64,000 nt of DNA from Luidia sarsii (GCA_949987565.1 OX465109.1:17026092-17090091); one strand, 5' to 3'. Numbered from the stretch's first letter, positions 1 to 11,885 are shown. Notes: generated by a model not told the origin, from the letters alone. Made by a program: numbers and translations.

Positions 1-149
1 CTCTCTATCTCCTTATTTCCTGAGCCCGTAACCCTGAGTGGCTTTTATAGCCTTGTTTTTGGGCGAGTCTGCACAAAATAATGAAGTCATAAACAGGTCC
101 GCCACCTCGTTTTCTTGTGCTCAGTATCTTAGTCTGGACATTGTATACG

Positions 150-392
150 GTGTCCATCACCGGCCGTGATGAGTACCACAATTGATCGTACGTTATACGA
201 TGAATTCTGACAATTGTCCATAATCATACGATTGAAACAACCCTCTGTTCCTTGCCGTTGGCGATAATGACATTCCACTCTTGTTTGCGTTCTGCTTCCT
301 CTATAGCAGCTCCACATCCTAATGTTTTACTCCTCTTTCTTAAAAACCAGTATCTCAGGCCGGTCAGTCTAGTTACCCTTCTCTTCCCTTCT
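150..392 (+). repeat. Dispersed repeat R1, copy 1
   Basis: This stretch matches 28040-28276 nearly throughout. Shared landmarks are GAATTCTGA near 202, the run CTCTGTTCCTTGCCGTTGGC near 243, and GCAGCTCCA near 307. Small insertions and substitutions separate the copies, so this is an old dispersed repeat. The second copy directly follows element E and precedes MITE-J, so R1 may be part of a larger composite. I do not recognise a protein or a named family. Confidence 0.75.
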
Positions 393-454
393 CTTCCCTC
401 TATTTCGTTCTGTGAGAGCTATTGTTTTTTTTACCAAACCACGCTTTCTCCATT

Positions 455-590
455 GAAAACTGAAAGTTAACTTGACGAAAATGGCAGAGAAAACTTTGAC
501 CGGACTGGGATTTGAACCCGTGACTTCTGGATTAACGTATACCAATGCTCTTAAGCTAAACGGTTAAATTCCCACGAGTTAAATTAACAA
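455..590 (-). mobile_element. tRNA-derived SINE S2 fragment
   Basis: Read on the minus strand, this has the head of family S2: a box-B-like GGTTCAAATCCC (plus strand GGGATTTGAACCC near 509) and the following CCGGTC, then the S2 tail. The plus-strand text AACTTTGACCGGACTGGG parallels other S2 copies (for example near 38180). The anticodon arm is degraded, so it is not a functional tRNA gene. S2 elements are non-autonomous retroposons copied by a LINE reverse transcriptase; that is family knowledge, not visible here. Confidence 0.6.
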
Positions 591-734
591 TATTGTATAA
601 AGAGCCATTATATCATAAAAAACGCAATTTCTGAGAAAATTCAAGATGTTGCCTAACTCTTCACGTTAGACATTCGTAACGGTGAACCAAATGCGATTTG
701 AAGGTTTTCGTGATGAGAATAGCAGGAGTATATA

Positions 735-943
735 GGTTCGCGGTAACACCACGCAAAGTTCTCTTTTGTATATGTGGTTCAGAAAAGAACCGGAGGAACT
801 CGACCCTGTTCGTCTTCTGAGCACTCTCCTGAAGACGAACAGAGCAGACAGTTCGAAACGTCGAGGTTCTTCCGGCTCTTTTCAGAACCGCACATAGCCC
901 TACTCACAAAAGAGAACTATGCGTGGTGTCATCACCGCAAAAC
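735..943. mobile_element. Foldback element FB1 (imperfect inverted repeat)
   Basis: The left arm (735-793) carries GGTTCGCGGTAACACCACGC, a block with CAAAGTTCTCTTTTGT, and GTGGTTCAGAAAAGAACC. The right arm (885-943) carries the reverse complement of these with small indels, ending in GGTGTCATCACCGCAAAACC. The single-stranded centre holds a hammerhead-like motif (829-862). The outer-arm sequence (GCGGTGACACCA type) recurs in the perfect foldback at 33591-33772 and in fragments near 41360, 43330, 50430 and 51660. The arms here have diverged, so this copy is older. Confidence 0.75.
829..862 (+). ncRNA. Hammerhead-ribozyme-like motif (FB1 loop)
   Basis: The order is CTGAAGA, an extra C, then a stem-loop (GAAC pairing with GTTC), then GAAAC and GTC. 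This parallels the hammerhead core CUGANGA - stem II - GAAA - stem III - UH. Stem III would be only the self-complementary ACGT, which can form across two molecules, as described for the minimal hammerheads of Penelope-like elements. Flanking CTC and GAG can pair as the base of stem I. The extra nucleotide before stem II is not canonical, so activity is uncertain. Confidence 0.45.
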
Positions 944-1534
944 CATGCAATACTCCTCCTGTGAACCGATTTGTTATAGTGACGAAACGCGATTTATTCA
1001 GCTCCCGCTCCGGTCAACACAATGGTCCCGGTCGTCTTGTCCGCAACTCTGCTCCATTGAAAGCGAAACCGAACGCGATATAGCAGTCGCCCATCGATTT
1101 TGTCTTTTCTTTCTGAAAACAAGCAAAGACGACATTTTGGCGGGAGTTTTTGGCGTCGCGGTAAACGTACCGCCCGCGGGCAAACGCCTGCTCATTTCGG
1201 ATGTTGACCGTTCTAATTATTTACTCAATAGTGTTATCAATTTGATAGAGGGGGGAAGCGGTTTTTTTGGGCGTTGAGCGATTGCAATTTGACCCCATAT
1301 CTGGTATCGTTTTCCCCCTTGTATCCGATTGTTAGTCATTCTAAACCGATGAAATGCGGATTGTTTTGTTTTGTTTTGTCGCATTTCGTTTTTCTGCCGT
1401 AGGCCTACCTATTTCCAACGTGTCCTTTCAGCCGTATGCAGCCATTCTTGTTTTTACAACTAATTTCAAAAGTAGTCAAACAAATAGGCCCACTGGAAAA
1501 ACTGGCTGGGAACAAATGATTGAAAACAAATAAA
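944..1534. other. No recognised feature
   Basis: A moderately GC-rich stretch to about 1270, then AT-richer sequence with a TTTTG repeat near 1363-1378. The open frames here show no motif I recognise and no consistent splice signals. Confidence 0.5.
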
Positions 1535-1640
1535 TCATAATAATTGACTTGACCTGGACTTGAACCCGAGACCTCTGGTTTTGCGTATACTAACCGACGC
1601 TCTTTACAAAGTATATACCTGTAGGCTAAATAGATTGGAT
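1535..1640 (-). mobile_element. tRNA-derived SINE S2 fragment
   Basis: On the minus strand the box B is CGGGTTCAAGTCC (plus strand GGACTTGAACCCG near 1556), preceded by CCAGAGGTCTC as in the S2 copies at 38.9 and 59.2 kb. The upstream half of the tRNA-like head is altered. Only part of the element remains. Confidence 0.6.
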
Positions 1641-2460
1641 TTTTCACTGATGCACTGCATGGCAACGGCTTCGTTATTTCAAGAAACCACGAAGGAAGGG
1701 TGTAGCCCTCTACGCCTTCCTCCTTGCTTTCCTGAAATAAGATTTCATCGGGCATTTGGCCCGCAAGGCACACGGGTCATTATTAACCCTTTAAGCTCAG
1801 GCCCATTTTTGTGAGTTTTGCATGTGCTGTGATTTTGTCCTCACAAGTCCTCACTTTTCTTTTCAGAAACCTCATCACATTATTTACTATTCTAAAGCTT
1901 ACATATTGAGCTACATTTCTGTGCAGAAATAAATCCTCCAGGGGCTTTTGGAAACAAATTGCGGCCATTTTTAATCTCTCATTTGAATTTGAATTTTTTT
2001 TTTTTTTTTCATATTTATGTAAATTTCATAATTTTAGAAAAATACTGAGAAAGTTTTGACTTCATTTTTGTATTCAACAACTAATACTCTTTCTATCCAT
2101 ATAAAAATATGTGCGACGAGTGTCTTCATCTCATAAGCAGATAGTCATGGATCCACTTCTGATCCACCGATTCTAGTGAATGGTTGCTGTCGAAATCAGT
2201 ATCCTTTCTCTAAATATATAGTACTCAGATTAGAATGGTAGGCCTACAGATAAAATGAGAACACTCAATGTTCTTCCGCGTTCTAAAACCAATTGATTAT
2301 GATAACATTCAATCTGTTCCAAACCATCGCATGCTTGAGCCCTACCTCACCCAATGTGATTTTTTGAATTGATATACTCTTCCTCGGACATGGACTTACT
2401 GTCTCGGACTCGTACTTACAGTCTCGGAACTCGGACCGAAGATGTGACTCGAACCTCATA
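1641..2460. other. AT-rich, no recognised feature
   Basis: AT-rich sequence with a T-run near 1992-2010 and no coding or RNA signal that I can support. Confidence 0.5.
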
Positions 2461-2898
2461 TATGTGACCCGGCACAGCGACATGAGGAATATCCCACCAA
2501 AACACTTTTCCAGTTTTCCACTTTTTTTTGCTTTTTTTCGGAAAGTTAATGTATTGGAGGATGTTATGTCCAAAGGATTTTTCCGAAATCTGAAAAAATT
2601 CTGAAAAAATTCTGAACAAACCCGAGAATTTCGGGGGAGTATTTGTGTACTGTTTTCATGAAAATGTAAAGTTGCTGCCTTTTTGAATGGCCGCTTTCGA
2701 GGAGTTAGACTGGTGCTGCTATATTGTGTCTGGTGCCAAATGAACGAGCGAATTCCCCTTGTAGGACTAGTTACAAGTTCATACGGAAATAAATTTGATA
2801 TCATTCGAAAGCTAATTGTATACTCTTTCACATCATTAGAAAATCTCAAAATCTCAAAAGTGGGGGTTATTCCTCATTATGCTGTGCCGGGTCACATA
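2461..2898. mobile_element. MITE-C copy 1 (about 30-bp terminal inverted repeats)
   Basis: The element starts TATGTGACCCGGCACAGC and ends with its complement, GCTGTGCCGGGTCACATA. Inside the termini, GACATGAGGAATA is mirrored by TATTCCTCATTA. A second copy lies at 62973-63442, with the same internal blocks, such as GGCCGCTTTCGAGGAGTTAG and GTGTCTGGTGCCAAATGAAC. Length is about 440 bp and there is no coding capacity, typical of a non-autonomous DNA transposon. The TA at the ends would fit a TA target duplication, but this is not proven. Confidence 0.85.
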
Positions 2899-3264
2899 AT
2901 ACTTGGCACTTTGTGACACGAATACGTCTAGTTTGGAGTCAGACCAACGTGAAATTTAACACCCATTTGTATCGAGAACCCCCGCTCCCTTTTGTAAATC
3001 AAAGCATGGCCATGTGCATCAATGTGTATTACAGCCACTTCAATTTAGATTTATGTTACGACAATGCCATCGCCATACGTCTTTGTCAGATTGTATCTCG
3101 CCTCCCTGGTCGAGTCTTCCTGTTTCGTTTGGTTTCTTTGGCAAGCTAATTATCTTCATCAAACTCTGACCATGTCCACGACCCACTTTCATAGAGGCCC
3201 ATATAGGTAATTGAGTTCACGAGCAAGAGCATTATTCCTTCTCTTGGTTAAAGCACGATTCTTA

Positions 3265-3485
3265 GATTGACAGATGTGATATGATTTGGCGTCGAGGAGA
3301 ATGCACTTTGCCCTACTATAGACCTGTCAGTAAACACTGTATAATATGATCAGTGCTTTGCTCGATTGCTTGCTGAAAAAAAATACAGCCTTTACTGGCA
3401 GCCCGGGCGGTATTGGAAACCCTGACTCCTGCTTTCTAGTGCAGACGCCTTAACCACTGAACCGCCGAGCTGGTCGAGGTCGTGA
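3265..3485 (-). mobile_element. tRNA-derived SINE S1
   Basis: Read on the minus strand: a tRNA-like head beginning GACCAGCTCGGCGGTTCAG (box A-like AGCTCGGCGG), then GCGTCTGCACTAGAAAGC, and a degenerate box B (GGTTTCCAATACC). The tail follows with GCAATCGAGCAAAGCACTGA and ends near GCATTCTCCTCGACG. The same order occurs on the plus strand at 10475-10665, with a consensus box B. The tail alone makes up the tandem array at 12245-12805. Confidence 0.75.
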
Positions 3486-3635
3486 CCTGGATTGTCTAAC
3501 AAGATTGCTCACCACATTTCAAAGTGTGCTTACTACTTACTTACTAGTTTTACTAGTATTTTTTCTTAGCAGAAAACAAGATTCGGGCCAGCATTTAAAT
3601 TTGATTGAACAAAGTTTTTCATTGCATTCAAAGCA

Positions 3636-4275
<640 letters not shown>

Positions 4276-4693
4276 GATGGGCCTGGTATAGCAGCATCCC
4301 TTCAGTATCTCCCAAGGGGTGATGGAACATACTGCAGGTACACTATGTGCGAGGCCGTCCCGTATTCCCTAGCAAACCCCCAACGACGAAATTGTTTTGC
4401 GTATCCCCCATCAAATATCCAGAGAGATTGCCAGAAAAAAACCCTCCAACCCCATGACACGCACGCATTACCGAGCTGTATATAACCATTTTCATCTTCG
4501 GCTTAATACATCGCGCGCTATAGGAACTTTATCATTCACGAACTGCAGTCTGCTCGCTCCATACGTTTTCGTTTTGTGCCCTACTGATACGGGACTCGAC
4601 GCGAAGCGTACATCAGCACCATATGCTGCACTCGGACCCAAAAGTACAGTACTGCCGGCCTTTATGGGTCGGTGGACGTAATGCATGGAGGCC

Positions 4694-5018
4694 GTAAAAG
4701 CCCCATTACAACATTGGACAAATCGGGGAACATCGATGTCCATCACTGTACACAGTTTTGTAGATGGTCATGATAGAATCCTCACGTTGAAATCTTCCGG
4801 TCTGGGATGCTGTACTTCTCGAGAAATCTTCACTCAAACATTCACGCTACAAAACGGTGCGAAAACCGTGACGGTATCTTGCCCTTTTCTATTTTCTCCG
4901 ATTACCATTTGAGCTAAAACCTTGGCAGTATTTCCTTTTTGGAATGTTTAATGCTTTAGCACTCAAACTATGGCAATCTTTTGACTTTTATACCACTGTT
5001 GTATATTAGGGCTTTTAA
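4694..5018 (+). mobile_element. MITE-B copy 1 (TTAA-type)
   Basis: Matches the complete MITE-B copies at 51226-51567 (opposite strand) and 56865-57215. Shared blocks include ATCGATGTCCA, GTAGATGGTCATGAT, GTCTGGGATGCTGTAC, AACCGTGACGG and ACCATTTGAGCTAAAACCTT. The left end is GTAAAAGCCCC (a mutated TTAA) and the right end is GGGCTTTTAA. Confidence 0.85.
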
Positions 5019-5348
5019 GGATGATAGACGGTGCGGTGTCTATGCCTGGATGGGTTTGTGAGCTTATAGCATGACAGGGCAACCCGTACAGATACTTTGA
5101 CGGCATTATTGCCACGTACTTTTGAATAGCCTGTACATGCATAATTATACTCCGTGTAATGCATAATGTCGTAGTCTCAGCCATAAACATTCAACTCGAT
5201 TTCGAAGCCACGCGGCTCAGGCTCGGGCTAATCCAGCTCGTCCACCCAGCTGCGAATTCAGAGTGTTTTTGTTTTCCCCCATCGAGATCGAAACGTTGTT
5301 ATCAATCAAATCAGCAAGACACCTGTTGTTAAAAAAAGTGGCATTTCT
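5019..5348. other. No recognised feature
   Basis: Unique-looking sequence between MITE-B and a short direct repeat. No supported gene or RNA. Confidence 0.4.
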
Positions 5349-5482
5349 GATGCATATAATGCCCTTGAGAAACAAAATCCTGCTGGGATAGAAAAAAGCT
5401 CTCAAAAAGTGGGATTTATTTATGCATATTTATATATGCCATTAAGAAACAAAAATCTGCTGGGATCGAAAAAAGCTCTGTG
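5349..5482. repeat. Two-copy direct repeat with hammerhead-like debris
   Basis: Two related units (5349-5402 and 5423-5480) each read ATGCATAT, then a TTGAGAAACA or TTAAGAAACA block, then CTGCTGGGAT followed by GAAAAAAGCTCT. The order resembles the family-G motif TTGAGAAAG...CTGCTAGGATCGAAACG, but the 3' core is lost. I read it as decayed copies of that motif. Confidence 0.5.
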
Positions 5483-6185
5483 AATTTTTTAATGAATTTG
5501 GCTTTAAAACGATGGTCATAAATAGATGCCAAAAATAAGTGACCGAACCCGAGAATAATAAACCACATTATATAGCTCGCTGCAAATATACCCGAGAAAG
5601 GTTACCGTTAACCCCCCCCCATCTGTCAACCATATTGATTCCATATGAAACAAATCAACCCGTATACGACACGGCCCCGAGAGACTGCATGTTCTATCCA
5701 AGTGACCCGGGATGACCTTTTCTAGGTCAGGTGACGTACGAGAAGTCATGGACTTTTGAGGCCCGCACGAATCGCTCTTGGCAGCGAGTATATTTTATGA
5801 CTGGGGGAGGTGGTTAATTTTGAAGTTTGGAAAATTAAATTTTATTTCCAGCTATTTTTGGCTCTGCTCTTTTATGGGGTCAATGCGACTGATTTGTAAT
5901 GGCCAGCTGTTGTACTATCGCTGTAGTGTGCCTACGTTCCTGTAGCTGAGGTAACTTATTCTCACTCGCGGACTGCACGTTACTGCTGGCACTGTCGGTA
6001 TTGTCAGTGCAGTTGACATTTCTTTTTGGTAGGCCTCAACATCCACGAGGGGGAGAGATTGATACCTTGCACCTTTACCAATATCTCATCCATTATGTTT
6101 GCGTTCACTCCCCCACCTCTCTCTTTCACCCTTTCCCTTTGATGTTTCCCCCTTCAACTACCAAATCCCTACCCAAACCGCTGCT
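5483..6185. other. No recognised feature
   Basis: Mixed-composition sequence with a C-run near 5612. There is no supported coding region or RNA gene. Confidence 0.45.
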
Positions 6186-6186
6186 C

Positions 6187-6218
<32 letters not shown>

Positions 6219-6300
6219 CAAACGCATTTATAGAGCGCCTTTTCCAGGGATGCAAAGCGCTTGGGGAGAGTGCCAATACAAAGCCGAGATCAGTGGACAA
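6186..6300 (+). mobile_element. (TAA)n tract joined to a GCGC-type dispersed motif
   Basis: About eleven TAA units are followed immediately by ACGCATTTATAGAGCGCC and CAAAGCGCTTGGGG. The pairing of TAA repeats with a 'TATAGCGCC ... AAAGCGCTT' motif is, from memory, a common dispersed short element in aquatic animal genomes, probably a SINE or MITE end. I cannot assign a family from one copy. Confidence 0.35.
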
Positions 6301-6484
6301 CAAAACAAAGTAAAATTACAGGTTCCTATTGAACAGGTGAGTCTTTACGAAGTCTTTGGAACTGGTCAGTGGATGAAGCATTGCGGATGGAGGTTGGAAG
6401 AGTGTTCCAATTTTAAGGTCCGGAGATGGAGAATGCGCGGTCCCCGGCTCTCTTGAGGGTACGAGGAACTACCAGATTGCATTG

Positions 6485-6650
6485 TGAACGAAGGCCTCTT
6501 CCCTTATGACCTCACCTTACAAGCAACCCCCCTTAGCTTTGTCCTCTGTCTGTCATCCATGTCCCCGGTATGCTCTCCCCTTCGTATTTATTCTTGTCCC
6601 TGTCATTCGGACTTCGAGAAAGGTCCTGCTAGATCGAAAAGTCAGGCCCT
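6485..6650 (+). mobile_element. Dispersed family G, copy 1
   Basis: A pyrimidine-rich body (TTGTCCTCTGTCTGTCATCC, CTCTCCCCTTCGTAT) ends in TTCGAGAAAGGTCCTGCT followed by AGATCGAAAAGTCAGGCC. Body and terminal motif match 60077-60325 (plus) and 9246-9500 (minus). The terminal motif is a decayed form of the stem-loop at 60279-60317. Confidence 0.6.
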
Positions 6651-7144
6651 CTTAATTTGTGAGGATTTCGAGATAGATGCATAGGCCTGTAACTGTTTGT
6701 TTGGTTTACTCATGACGTGCTGTTGCTGGTATATTTTGGCCGTGTCTGATGCGTTGGCGTTTCTGTAGCCGTTCCAACGTCGTTTGCAATGGTGTATACG
6801 CTTCGGAACACCAACAAACCGCTCATTTGTTGACCGTTGTAAAGTCATGTTCCAATGGTTATATTCGATTTTGGTTGCATATTGACAGGACGGTGATGTC
6901 CCTGTTTGCTATGATGCCGTTATTAGTTCAGCATCCACCCCCATGCAAACGAGAATTGACAAAAAGCAAAAAAAAAGATCAGTCACGTCGAATAGGCCGC
7001 CCCCCATGCAGCGGGAATGAGTTTCACGCGACCCCTGGCTTACGTGCAGGGCGGGGAATCACCGAGTCATCTAAGATCACGGTTCATGGCAACGACAGAC
7101 TAACCGATACACTGCATTCTCTGTCGCTGCTGTATCTCTGTTTC
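6651..7144. other. No recognised feature
   Basis: Unique-looking sequence. Open frames are short and lack recognisable motifs. Confidence 0.4.
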
Positions 7145-7410
7145 CACCCGTTTCCATCATTTTCCATCATTTTACATCATTTTCCATAATTTTCCCTTTA
7201 CATCCATTTATATATATTTCCATCCATATCAATCCATTTCCATCCATTTCCATCAATGTTTTCCATTTATATCAATTTCCATCCATTTATATCCATTTCC
7301 ATCCATATCATCCATTCCTCCTATTGCCATCCATTTCCGTCCATTTCTATCCATTGCCATCCATTTCCATCCCTTTCCATCCATTCCCATCCATTTCCAA
7401 TCCATTTGCG
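7145..7410. repeat. (CCATTT)-type low-complexity array
   Basis: Degenerate hexamer repeats of TTTCCATCC / CCATTT with variants CCATTTATAT and CCATATCAAT over about 265 bp. No coding value. Confidence 0.9.
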
Positions 7411-9245
7411 CTGAAAAGTAGAATCTCTTATCTGATAGTTTGGTTCAAACAAGAGCAAGTATAGAGCAATAATGGGTTACGACCTGAATTTGAGCATAGG
7501 CGGAGGCAACGGCTGAACTCATCTTTTGAAAGTACAATATTAGTCCCTAGTCCATTAGTCTAAATGTTTGTAATGAAGCACTGTCCCTCTACAACCACTT
7601 TTGGCTTCCATATAATCTGTACTGCTATCCTATATGGAGCAGGATCTTAGACATTAACATTACAACAATTTGAGAGCACTCAATGGGGGTATATACCCGT
7701 ATGTAAGAATGGCTGTTAACATTTCGTAGAGGGATCATGTGAGAAATACCATTCTACGTGGAGGTCTTCCAAAGGTATCTGAAAATCTACGGATCAGATG
7801 TTTGAGGCTGTCGGGGTATTGTGTACGTCATCCGGAGCTCTCGGCTAGTCCTCTTGTAAATATTGTGGGAACCATCTCATGAGAATGGGAGAAAAAGGGG
7901 ATAGGAAGCAGACTAATTACATTGGTATGCCGACGAGAGACACGGGTTACTGACAAAGTTGAAGAGCTGCTGAGGACTGCCATGCTGGACAGATTAGTGT
8001 GGAGGGGGATTGACGCCCGAGTCATAACGCCCGAGTAGACATCGTCTATCTGTCTTCTTCCCTCTGGACTTAGAAGTAGTAGTAGTAGGCCCTACGGTAA
8101 CCATTATCAATTTGACGACCATAATAATGGAATAATCCACAAGCACAATTAAAACTGTGAGCTTAAAAAAAATATCAGTAATCGTCAAAACCAAAATGAA
8201 CTATGCCAACAGAAACGAAGTTGATAATAGTTTTTGAAAATGAAAATGAAAATGTAAAGCAAAGGAGAAAGAATGATATGAAAACACCGCACCTCAAAAA
8301 ATTCTGACAAATGAAATGAGATAAGAACTATAGTTCGCATTCACTTCCCTGCTCAAAAACGTATGGCCGCGAGATCCATGCACCCAGCGTGGGCGCGCCG
8401 GCTCCTTCAACTTTGACCTTCCAGCCAGCCAAACGAGACGCGCATCAAAGTGTTTAGGAATATTCCTAAATAAATGTTTCTAAATAACTTAGGAACAATT
8501 TGCATCAGATAATCTCTATCTTATAGATTAACAATTTTTCCGATGCTAGGAAAACTTTTTAGGAATATTATAAACAGATCCTAACTTTAATAATAGTGAA
8601 AGAGGCTGAAAGCCCTTTGACCCGGTTGCTGAGGATTTCACATGTTCAGTTTCCGCCATTTTGTTTTCCACGTGAGCGCGACAGAAATGCGGTGATTTAA
8701 TGACTGAATACCCTCAAACTTCTTAGTTTAAGATGATTTACTGTTACATACCAACAACCTCTATTCTGGGAAGTGTCTTTTTGTGACAGTCACAACGAAT
8801 AATGCTAGTTTTTCAAGCAGAAACAGTGAGTTTAACGTAGCTGGTGAGTGCATATAGACAGTATATGCATAGTCACAGCATAGGATTGCATAGGCTTAGC
8901 TTAACATTGCATCACTGTACACATCTGCGTGTGTCAGTGCTTGTTGGGAGATGTTTGATGTCACGAGTGTTGATGTTTTGAACAGCATTTTAAGCAACAA
9001 GACAAACCTGCGCCTGGTTACATCCATTGAAAGGCCCGACCTGACATACGTAGACTAAAGATTACCAAGTTTATTACTAATTAGTAATTAACTTACGGGT
9101 TGTTATGCCTTATGGCGTTATGATTAAGCTGTTGCAGTTGTGGTGATATAGACCCGCACACGGGGCTTGTATCCTCATTACTAGAGGTGATATACAAAAA
9201 TGTTGCAAACTGCTTACTGACTTAAATTACCAAAAATGTAAATCA
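7411..9245. other. No recognised feature
   Basis: About 1.8 kb of unique-looking, AT-leaning sequence. A GAAAAT repeat occurs near 8236-8254. I see no splice-flanked open segment, tRNA or inverted-repeat element. Confidence 0.4.
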
Positions 9246-9500
9246 TTGATCCTAGCAGGACCTTTCTCAAAGGCAGAGTGACAAGGACAAAACAGATACA
9301 TGTACATGAAGGAAGGGGGGAGAGAGTGAAAAGGACACGGATGAGAAGCAAAGGACAAAGAGTGAAGCTGGTAGGGAGAGATCAAAGAGAAGGGCAAGGG
9401 GGTAGGGTAGATTAGTGAGAGGAGGGGGAAAGATCAAAGAGAAGGGTAAGGAGTAGGGTAGGGATTAGTGACAAGAGGGGGAAAGATCAAAGAGAGAAGT
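9246..9500 (-). mobile_element. Dispersed family G, copy 2
   Basis: The reverse complement closely matches 60077-60325. Shared plus-strand blocks are GGACACGGATGAGAAGCAAA, GGTAGGGAGAGATCAAAGAG and GGGTAGGGATTAGTGACAAG. An internal sub-repeat of about 65 bp (AGATCAAAGAGAAGGG) occurs twice or more. The terminal stem-loop motif (9248-9276) has lost its GAAACGTC end. Confidence 0.8.
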
Positions 9501-9932
9501 GTGAAGGACTGAACACAAAAGAAGGATTATCAGAAAGCTGCATGGTGTTAGTCATTACCCTCCTGGATGTTGAGACCATGTGGTTGAATAGTCCGAAGAC
9601 GCTTCATCCACATTTTCTCACGGCTAAGACGGACGGCATTACTACGGTGACCAAGTGATTCTATGCCCAGTACACTCATATCTGATATCGAATGATCATT
9701 ACTAGAGGTTAAACGAGGATATGGACCATTCATCTCTAGTACATGTATTAGTAATAATGCTATTAACCGTTTCTTGAAAAGTGATTTTTGATTTGAATGG
9801 AGATTTTCACAAATGTTATGGCCGAGTTTAATCTAGCACCGTTATTGTGAAAAATAAAATCCTCAAAATGAAAATACCCAAAATGTTAGGAACAATTTCA
9901 GTCCAACGATAGGAATGGATTCTTCATATTGT

Positions 9933-10138
9933 TTTATGAAATAGGAATTAGGATTGTTCCTGTATTCAGGATTTTTTTTTGCTGGACTCAGGAAAGATTG
10001 CTCTTCCTAAGTATTGGATAAGAATATCCCAAACTTTTATGAAAAAGGAATTAGGATTGTTCCTGTATTCAGGATTTTTTTTGCTGGACTCAGGAATGAT
10101 TGCTCTTCCTAAGTCCCGGATAAGAATATCCCCAACTT
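9933..10138. repeat. 103-bp unit, two tandem copies
   Basis: TTTTATGAAATAGGAATTAG at 9933 recurs at 10036 (TTTTATGAAAAAGGAATTAG). Each copy contains ATTGTTCCTGTATTCAGGAT and TGCTGGACTCAGGAA. A third TTTTATGAAATAG at 10138 starts another copy that stops at once. The copies are very similar, so the duplication is recent. Confidence 0.85.
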
Positions 10139-10474
10139 TTATGAAATAGAGCCACTGAGCTGAGCTAGAAAGATGGCATTTAGTGGACGGAGCAGTCAAA
10201 GGGCCACTCGCCTTATTTCCGAAAGGGGGGCTAAGTAGCGGCAGTGCTTGAAGTGGTCTTCAGAGAACCTCTAATAGCTTTCACTTCAGAGTAGAAATGC
10301 AACACGATATAAGACGGGCTCTATCTAACAAGGAACCCGTTATGTAGCAGTAACATGCCTTACCCACACGGCTATTCAAACTAATTTGAATTATACATTC
10401 CCCTCGATCGACGCACACATCATATTACATGTAGATCTATGATGCGACGCGCTGTATACCAGCCGCTATACAGA

Positions 10475-10665
10475 CTCCAATCCCGCCGCACGACCTCGAC
10501 CAGCTCGCTGGTCAAGTAGGTATAGGACGTCTGCACTATAGAAACCGGGAGAAGTGGGTTCGAATCCCGTCCGAGCTGCCTGTGGCAATCGGGCAAAGCG
10601 CCGAGCACACGGTGCTCTTTACGTCGACTAGGGCAAACTCTCATTGAAAGAGCCATCCAACCACC
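10475..10665 (+). mobile_element. tRNA-derived SINE S1
   Basis: The head carries an A-box-like CAGCTCGCTGG near 10501 and a perfect B-box GGTTCGAATCC at 10557-10567 (consensus GGTTCGANNCC). Internal Pol III promoters of this kind are typical of tRNA-derived SINEs. The tail GCAATCGGGCAAAGCGCCGA then AGGGCAAACTCTCATTGAA matches the copy at 3265-3485 and, in reverse, the tandem array at 12.25-12.8 kb. The cloverleaf is imperfect and tail sequence continues past it, so this is a SINE and not a tRNA gene. Confidence 0.8.
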
Positions 10666-11415
10666 TGGATCAACTCAAGTGTCTCGCTTCTTAAGTCCTC
10701 TATATGCTATAGCCAATGTAAGCTTTGGCTAAAGTTTAGAACCACAATGTGCGAGTTTATTTAAGCCAATAGGTATTGTCTGAGCCCAACCAGCCCTTGA
10801 GTGGGTCAAGGGTCAACCCGACTTGCCTCAAACTCCCCAAGGGTGAAATAATGGTAAACCTCCCTCTTAAAAAGAAACTACTTGAGAGGTGAAGGAGGGT
10901 TGCCATGGCAATTCGATCGGAATCTCGCACACGGCCGGGTTCCTTTTCCCACGCCACTCGGAACCGGGTCTCCGCTCCCCCATGCATGCGTCAACACCGA
11001 ACGCTGAAGTAAATTTTGTGACACAAAGGAGTTTGCTCAAACTTCCCGAAGTAACTTCCGTTTTGGGGAACAACATTGTGGGGCACTTATAGGGGTTTGG
11101 TGACAGGTCGTTCACGCACCAGCTTTGACAACCAAGAGGTTGCCCCCAAATCCCACCCGCCCACCCACCCCTGGGACTCGGAACTAGAAAGCAAACGAGG
11201 CTCTTTCCTGTCCGAGGGATCTACTTTAATGAGTCACTTTCTATTTTTCTTCGCCCCTTCCTCCATGAATTGAAAGGAGGGCCGTAGTTTAACTTCCGAG
11301 CTTGTGACTCATCTTTAGTAAGGTATAGCTTAACGCTCTTGTTGTCCACTGGCGAGTCGCCTCCGTGTAGTCCTTCGATACCTCATTGGGAGCAGCCATA
11401 AGCGGTTGATTGTGT
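10666..11415. other. No recognised feature
   Basis: Unique-looking sequence with moderate GC. Several short overlapping open frames on both strands have no recognisable motif. Confidence 0.4.
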
Positions 11416-11885
11416 TTCAAAGGCCCTATACAGCATCGGTGAAGGTCTAGAGATTGCCACAGTTTGTGTATTAAACCGTTAAACATAAAAAAAAAAAAGA
11501 AATCCTGCGAAGGTTTTAGCTCAAATGGTAATCTGAGAAAGTAGAAAAATGCTTTTGCACCTTTCTTTAGTTCAAGAAATAGTTTATTACTCGCAAGTAA
11601 TCAAATCTTTGTCGATTTTTTAGTGAAGATTTCTCGGGAAGTACAGCATCCCACACCGTAAGATTTCAACATGAGGACTCTATCGCAGCGTTCTGAAGTG
11701 TAAGAAATTCTACTCGCGAGTAATAAACTATTTGAAGATGCTTGAGTGAAGATTTCTCGGGAAGTACAGCATCCCACACCGTAAGATTTCAAGATGAGGA
11801 TTCTATCGTGACCATCTACAAACTGTGTAAATTAGAAGGAAATCTGATGTTTTCCGATCTTCCCAATGTTGTATCGGGTCTTTAA
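11416..11885 (-). mobile_element. MITE-B copy 2 with internal duplication
   Basis: Opposite orientation to copy 1. It starts TTCAAAGGCCCTATACAGC and ends CAATGTTGTATCGGGTCTTTAA. The block TGAAGATTTCTCGGGAAGTA with CAGCATCCCACACCGTAAGA appears twice (about 11621-11675 and 11744-11798). It is therefore longer (470 bp) than the usual 340-350 bp. Confidence 0.85.

Noticed and set aside
10490..10580. A functional tRNA gene
   Set aside because: Consensus box B, but the acceptor stem does not close and the S1 tail continues; SINE.
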